Made by a program: the position numbers and the translations under genes
Assembly: GCF_014904745.1 (NCBI RefSeq)
Contig: NZ_JACZCS010000035.1
Location: forward strand, 87,472-151,471
DNA length: 64,000 nucleotides
Source: Oricola nitratireducens
GTDB taxonomy: Bacteria > Pseudomonadota > Alphaproteobacteria > Rhizobiales > Rhizobiaceae
Direction of reading: 5' to 3'
Notes under the pieces: generated by a model
Told to the model about the DNA's origin: nothing
What the model saw: only the letters and a program-made list of their open reading frames with translations
The model's database searches: none
In this document: piece after piece, positions 59,832-64,000 of the stretch
Numbering within the stretch: the stretch's first letter is position 1
Layout of the letters: every line of letters starts with the position of its first letter

Positions 59832-61547
59832 ATGAACGCAGAGGAACAAGACGGCAGACGCCTGCCGGCCAACGGAGCCGAATCTGTCCTGACCGGGCTG
59901 AAGTCGAATGGTGTCGATTACCTGTTCGCCAATGCGGGAACCGACTTCCCGCCGATCATCGAGGCACTGGCGAGCCTGGACGTTTCGCAGGTGCCGCAGG
60001 CGATCACAATTCCGCACGAGACGGCGAGCGTCGGCATGGCGCATGGCTACTACCTCGTCACCGGCAAGCCGCAGGCGGTAATGGTGCACGTCAATGTCGG
60101 CCTCGCCAATGCGGCGATGGGGGTGATCAACGCGGCGAGCGACAACGTTCCCGTCATCGTCATGTCGGGACGGACGCCGATCACGGAAAGCGGACGCTTG
60201 GGCAGCCGGATCACGCCGATCCAGTACGGGCAGGAGATGTATGACCAGGCTTCGCTCGTCTCCAACGTGACGAAGTTCCATTACGAGATGCGCTATCCGG
60301 AACAGGGCGCGGCGCTGGTCGCACGCGCCGCGGCGCTTGCAAAAAGCGAGCCGAAGGGACCGGTCTATCTCAGCCTGCCGCGCGAACCGCTTGCGGCTCC
60401 GATCGAAACACCGCAACAGCCGGCTGAGGCTCGGCCGGTGGCGACGCGTGCCTTCCCGGATCTGGAGGCGATCGCGATCGCGGCGGAATGGCTGGCCAAG
60501 GCGACGTCGCCGGTTGTCCTGTGCCAACGCGGCGATACGGACGGCGTGCTCGGCCAAAGGCTCTCCGAATTCTGCAACCGACACGGTATCGGCGTCGCCG
60601 AGCCGTTTACGATCCGCAATGTGATGGCGTCTTCGGATCCGATGTTTCTCGGCTACGACGCAAAGGCCGCGATGCAGGGCGCGGACGTGGTCGTCGTTCT
60701 CGACAGCGGCGTGCCGTGGATCGAGGCTCTCCACGCGCCGTCCAGCGATGTGAAGGTGATCCATGTTGGCGCCGATCCGCATTTCGCCCGCATGCCGGTG
60801 CGCGGCTACAAGACCGATCTGGCGATCGCGGCCGATCCCGTCGCCGCCGTGGAGGCGCTTGCCGCGGCCATGACGGCATCGGGCGGCGACACGGAGACGC
60901 GCCGGACGACGATCGCGGCGCGCGCTGCGGAGCGGCGCGAAAAGGCGCGCGCGGAGGCAGAGGCCGGTTGTGCCGGCCCGATGACGGCGGAATGGATGAG
61001 CCGCTGCCTTTCCGACGCGATCGATGACCGCGCTGTCGTGTTTAGCGAACTCGGCGTGGTGCCGGGCGCGATGGATGTCGCCGGGCCGAACCGGATTTTC
61101 AACAATCCGCATTCGGGTGGCCTCGGCTGGGCGCTGCCGGCGGCGCTTGGGGCGCAGCTTGCCGATCGCGAACGGCTGGTCGCTGCCTGTATCGGTGACG
61201 GCTCCTACATTTTCGCCAATCCGGTCGCCTGCCACCAGATTGCCGAGGCGCTGGAACTGCCGGTCCTGACCATCATAAAGAACAACGGTATGTGGAACGC
61301 GGTGCGTCGTTCGGTCGTCGGCGCTTATCCGCAAGGTGTGGCGGTGCGTGCCAACACCATGCCGCTGACCTCGCTCGAACCGGCGCCGGACTATCTGAAG
61401 GTCGCCGAAGCGAGCCGGGCGCATACCGAACGCGTCGAGCATGGCCGCGACCTGCCGGCGGCGCTCGGACGCGCAATCGACGTCATCCGTAGCGAACGGC
61501 GCCAGGCCGTGCTGGATGTGCGCATCGCCGTGTCGGAGAAGAACTAA
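59832..61547 (+). CDS. thiamine-diphosphate enzyme (acetolactate-synthase/decarboxylase family)
   Basis: A 571-residue ThDP enzyme with three domains. The catalytic Glu is in ITIPHETASVGMAHG, the central domain spans about 190-330, and the ThDP/Mg motif is CIGDGSYIFANPVACHQ ending in IIKNNGMW. It lacks AHAS-specific neighbours (no IlvN nearby). It resembles benzoylformate decarboxylase and other 2-oxo-acid decarboxylases as much as acetolactate synthase. GGAGG sits seven bases before the ATG at 59832. Divergent from the TRAP genes, it probably decarboxylates the imported acid or its product. Confidence 0.9.
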   Translation: MNAEEQDGRRLPANGAESVLTGLKSNGVDYLFANAGTDFPPIIEALASLDVSQVPQAITIPHETASVGMAHGYYLVTGKPQAVMVHVNVGLANAAMGVINAASDNVPVIVMSGRTPITESGRLGSRITPIQYGQEMYDQASLVSNVTKFHYEMRYPEQGAALVARAAALAKSEPKGPVYLSLPREPLAAPIETPQQPAEARPVATRAFPDLEAIAIAAEWLAKATSPVVLCQRGDTDGVLGQRLSEFCNRHGIGVAEPFTIRNVMASSDPMFLGYDAKAAMQGADVVVVLDSGVPWIEALHAPSSDVKVIHVGADPHFARMPVRGYKTDLAIAADPVAAVEALAAAMTASGGDTETRRTTIAARAAERREKARAEAEAGCAGPMTAEWMSRCLSDAIDDRAVVFSELGVVPGAMDVAGPNRIFNNPHSGGLGWALPAALGAQLADRERLVAACIGDGSYIFANPVACHQIAEALELPVLTIIKNNGMWNAVRRSVVGAYPQGVAVRANTMPLTSLEPAPDYLKVAEASRAHTERVEHGRDLPAALGRAIDVIRSERRQAVLDVRIAVSEKN

Positions 61548-61550
61548 GCG

Positions 61551-64000
61551 TCATGCGCTGCGCTTGCCGGCCATGCGGCTGCGCCGCAGAAGCGCGCCCA
61601 TCTCGTCGAGCGTGTCGATCATCGCGTCGGGCTGGGCGGCGGCCGCCACTTGTAGGATGTCGAGGACATGTTGCGGCGCCTTGTGCGGCACATCGGCCAG
61701 CGGCATCGGATAGGACACGAAATAGCCCTGTATCTCGCAACAGCCCATCGCGACCAGCCGGCTCAGTTGCGCCTCGTCCTCGACGCCCTCGGCGACAACC
61801 GACATGCCGAGGCCGGCGGACAGGCGAAGGATGGTGTCGATGATATGCAGCGCGTTGGCGTCCTCGTTCATCTCGCGGATGAAGGACTGGTCGATCTTGA
61901 TCGTGTCGAACGGGAAGCGCTTGACGTAGGAGAGCGACGAGTAGCCGGTGCCGAAATCGTCGAGCGCGATACGCACGCCCATGGTTTTCAGTTCCGTCAG
62001 CACCGCGAAGGCATGGTCGGAATTGTCGATGAACAGGCTCTCCGTCACCTCCAGTTCCAGGCATGACGGGGCAAGCCCGGTCGTCTGCAGCGTGTGGCGC
62101 ACGGTGTCGACGAAACCTCTGCCCTGGAACTGGCGTGGACTGACATTGACGCTGACGGCCGCACTTCCGAACTCCTCCGCGGCGGCCTTGCAGGCCGTGC
62201 GCAGCGCCCATTCGCCGATCTTGACGATCAGGTTCGACTGTTCGGCGATCGGGATGAAGTCGGAGGGCGATACCGGGCCCCTGCGCGGATGGGTCCAGCG
62301 CAATAGCGCTTCATAGGAGATGATCGAGCGCGACGTCACGTCGAGGCGCGGCTGGAAGTGGAGTTCGAACTGCCCCTCGTCGACCGCGGTCTTGAGGTCT
62401 TCCTCCATCTCCTGGCGGCGGCGAAGCTCCTCGCCCATCCCCGGTTCGTAAACGGCGTAGGTGTTGCGGCCGTTGTTCTTGGCGGCATAGAGGCTGACGT
62501 CGCAGCGATGGAACAGGGTTTCGGCGTCGGTGGCGTCGCGCGGGGCGATCGCCACGCCGATCGAGGCCCCCGGGCGGATCGTGTCGCCGGTCGGCAGCAA
62601 CACCGGTTCGGAAATCGCCCTCAGCAGGCGGTGGGCGAGGTCGGCGGCCTGGTTGGGGAAATCGATATGCGCCAGAACGAAGGCGAATTCGTCGCCGCCG
62701 AGCCGCGCGACGCAATCGCCCGGCGCGCTGGCGTCGCGCAGGCGCTCGGCGACCGCGACGATGACGGCGTCGCCGGATTGATGGCCGTGCAAGTCATTGA
62801 TGTTCTTGAACCGGTCGAGATCGATCAGCAGCAGCGCCGTCGACGATCCGCGCTCTTCCAGCCGGCCGAGAAGATCGTGCAGGCGGGTGTTGAAGTTCGC
62901 CCGGTTCGGCAGGTTTGTGAGCGGATCGTGCATCGCGAGATGGTAGATGCGCTCCTCGGCCATCTTGCGCTCGCGCAGGTCGGCGAAGGCCAGGACCTGC
63001 GTATTCCGGCCGGCATAGTCGATACTGCGGCAACGGAATTCCACCGGGATAAGGCCGTCTCCAGACGTGTTGACGCTGGTCTCGGCAGGGCGGCCGGTAT
63101 CGCTTTCGAGGTGGCCTAGCGCAGCCAGCCAGTCGTCCGCGGGAAACAGGCTCTTGACCGGACGACCGCGGAGTTCCGTCGCGGGAAGACCGAACAGGTC
63201 TTCGGCCGCGGCATTGGCGTCGATGACGCGGTGGTCGCTGGCCAGCACGAGGGCCTCGAAGGTCGCGTCGGCGAACGCGGCCAGCCGGTTCGCTTCCTCG
63301 ACGGACCGAAGCTGGTCCGCCTTGCGGCGACGCTTCTGTTCCGCCGTCTGGAGATTGTCCATCAGGTCGTTGAACACGTCAGCGAGGTCCTGTGCCTCGT
63401 CGCCGGGGCTCGAGACGAGCCGCATCGAAAGGTCGGCGTCGCCGCTGACGAGCTTGCGCATCGCGTTCTCGACATGGGCGGTGCCGAGCGGAGCTTCGTG
63501 TTCGCCGATATTGAGGCCGCGCGTCTCCGCTTCCGCGTCGACGCGAACAGACATCCGGCGATTGAGGACAAGCGTCAGGATGTAGCCGGTGCCGAAGGCC
63601 CAGACAAAGTTGACCGAAACGCCAAGCAACTGGACGAGAAACTGGTCGATGTGGGATCCCGCCGGCAGGCTCGCTTCGGGCGCGAGCAGAGCGAGGGCAA
63701 GTGTGCCGAAAACGCCGGCGAAGCCGTGCGCGCCGACCGCGCCGACCGCGTCGTCGATGCGGAAGCGCGTTTCGAGCAGCCTGTTCGACCAGCTTGCCAC
63801 GAGGCCGCCGCCTAGGCCGACGAGAACCGAGGAGGCAGGATCGAGCAGGTGGCATCCGGCCGTGATCGCGACGAGCCCGCCGATCATTCCGTTGGTCGCC
63901 TTTTCCGGATGGGCGGCGCGTTCGGTGAAGTGGAACCAGGCGTAAGCGCCGCCGCCGCCGGCGGGGCCGGCCAGGATCGTGTTCAGGACGATGTCGGCGA
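61551..64000 (-). CDS. ammonium transporter-GGDEF-EAL fusion (N-terminus cut by window edge)
   Basis: At least 816 residues are visible; the N-terminus lies beyond 64000. The C-terminal half of an Amt channel comes first (KATNGMIGGLVAITAGCH and DDAVGAVGAHGFAGVFGTL). A HAMP-like linker and a PAS domain (ALVLASDHRVIDANAAAEDL) follow, then GGDEF with intact ARLGGDEFAFVL, and EAL with SYEALLRWTHP and ALDDFGTGYSSLSYVKR. Both c-di-GMP domains look active. It probably senses ammonium availability or transport and alters c-di-GMP, hence motility or biofilm. It converges with the ThDP gene by a 3-bp gap. Confidence 0.93.
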   Translation of the reverse strand, partial: ADIVLNTILAGPAGGGGAYAWFHFTERAAHPEKATNGMIGGLVAITAGCHLLDPASSVLVGLGGGLVASWSNRLLETRFRIDDAVGAVGAHGFAGVFGTLALALLAPEASLPAGSHIDQFLVQLLGVSVNFVWAFGTGYILTLVLNRRMSVRVDAEAETRGLNIGEHEAPLGTAHVENAMRKLVSGDADLSMRLVSSPGDEAQDLADVFNDLMDNLQTAEQKRRRKADQLRSVEEANRLAAFADATFEALVLASDHRVIDANAAAEDLFGLPATELRGRPVKSLFPADDWLAALGHLESDTGRPAETSVNTSGDGLIPVEFRCRSIDYAGRNTQVLAFADLRERKMAEERIYHLAMHDPLTNLPNRANFNTRLHDLLGRLEERGSSTALLLIDLDRFKNINDLHGHQSGDAVIVAVAERLRDASAPGDCVARLGGDEFAFVLAHIDFPNQAADLAHRLLRAISEPVLLPTGDTIRPGASIGVAIAPRDATDAETLFHRCDVSLYAAKNNGRNTYAVYEPGMGEELRRRQEMEEDLKTAVDEGQFELHFQPRLDVTSRSIISYEALLRWTHPRRGPVSPSDFIPIAEQSNLIVKIGEWALRTACKAAAEEFGSAAVSVNVSPRQFQGRGFVDTVRHTLQTTGLAPSCLELEVTESLFIDNSDHAFAVLTELKTMGVRIALDDFGTGYSSLSYVKRFPFDTIKIDQSFIREMNEDANALHIIDTILRLSAGLGMSVVAEGVEDEAQLSRLVAMGCCEIQGYFVSYPMPLADVPHKAPQHVLDILQVAAAAQPDAMIDTLDEMGALLRRSRMAGKRSA

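Noticed and set aside
1..64000. tRNA or rRNA genes, CRISPR arrays, insertion sequences, phage or integrase genes
   Set aside because: I looked for characteristic stems, repeats and transposase or integrase motifs and saw none; a dedicated tRNA scan was not possible.

Overview
The window is a GC-rich (roughly 60-65 %), densely coded stretch of an alphaproteobacterial chromosome, most likely from the Hyphomicrobiales (Rhizobiales). This rests on the gene families and their styles: a carnitine dehydrogenase-thioesterase fusion, a GlxA-type regulator, a PleC/DivJ-like kinase, TRAP-TAXI and Liv transporters, and DUF1289 and DUF1176 proteins. I saw no rRNA, tRNA, CRISPR array, insertion sequence or phage gene. 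Assignment below family level is inference.

Region by region. (1) 1-6162: a minus-strand carnitine/trimethylammonium catabolic operon (ADP-forming acyl-CoA synthetase, acyl-CoA dehydrogenase, CdhA-CdhB fusion, HD-domain protein, CdhC) with a divergent AraC/GlxA regulator. (2) 6196-18007: the centrepiece, a complete type I sulfur-oxidising heterodisulfide-reductase-like (sHdr) locus. It holds a lipoate:protein ligase sLpl(AB), a degenerate glutamine-amidotransferase-like protein, DsrE with the Cys-Cys pair, sHdrC1-B1-A-Hyp-C2-B2, an unknown Cys/His protein, lipoate-binding LbpA, a one-helix small protein, a DsrE2-type protein, a FadL-type outer-membrane porin, TusA, a terminator, and a convergent ArsR repressor whose two cysteines are spaced exactly as in the persulfide sensors SqrR and sHdrR. 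An ATTC-N8-GAAT operator sits just upstream of the first gene. (3) 18336-20257: dusA and a TauE/SafE exporter. (4) 20262-29799: retropepsin-like protease, DUF1289, cobS/cobT, a sensor kinase, a nuclease-GST-uracil glycosylase operon, an Lrp regulator, a DUF302 protein behind an FNR/NnrR-type box, an alkylation-repair protein and a dehydrogenase. (5) 29897-40652: LysR, a polar amino-acid ABC importer without its ATPase, cytochrome b561, Bcr/CflA and two paralogous EamA transporters, two secreted proteins, moaA, DUF971 and a PPOX-fold protein. (6) 40659-48235: rhodanese, class I fumarase, aldo/keto reductase and a full branched-chain amino-acid (Liv) importer with an intra-operon terminator. (7) 48298-61547: an accessory catabolic region (CocE-type hydrolase, TauE, SDR, FAD monooxygenase, aldehyde dehydrogenase, ACMSD-like amidohydrolase, IclR, TRAP-TAXI importer, ThDP enzyme). 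(8) 61551-64000: C-terminal part of an ammonium-transporter/GGDEF/EAL fusion, cut by the window edge.

How the sulfur genes should work together (established for sHdr bacteria, applied here by homology): sulfane sulfur is passed through the carriers TusA and DsrE to the cytoplasmic sHdrC1B1AC2B2 iron-sulfur flavoprotein. LbpA, lipoylated by the sLpl ligase, carries the dithiolane cofactor used during oxidation to sulfite, and a TauE-type exporter could remove sulfite. The ArsR protein would keep the locus off until persulfides appear. The lipoyl synthase pair LipS1/LipS2 and the reductase LipT, often encoded beside such loci, are not in this window.
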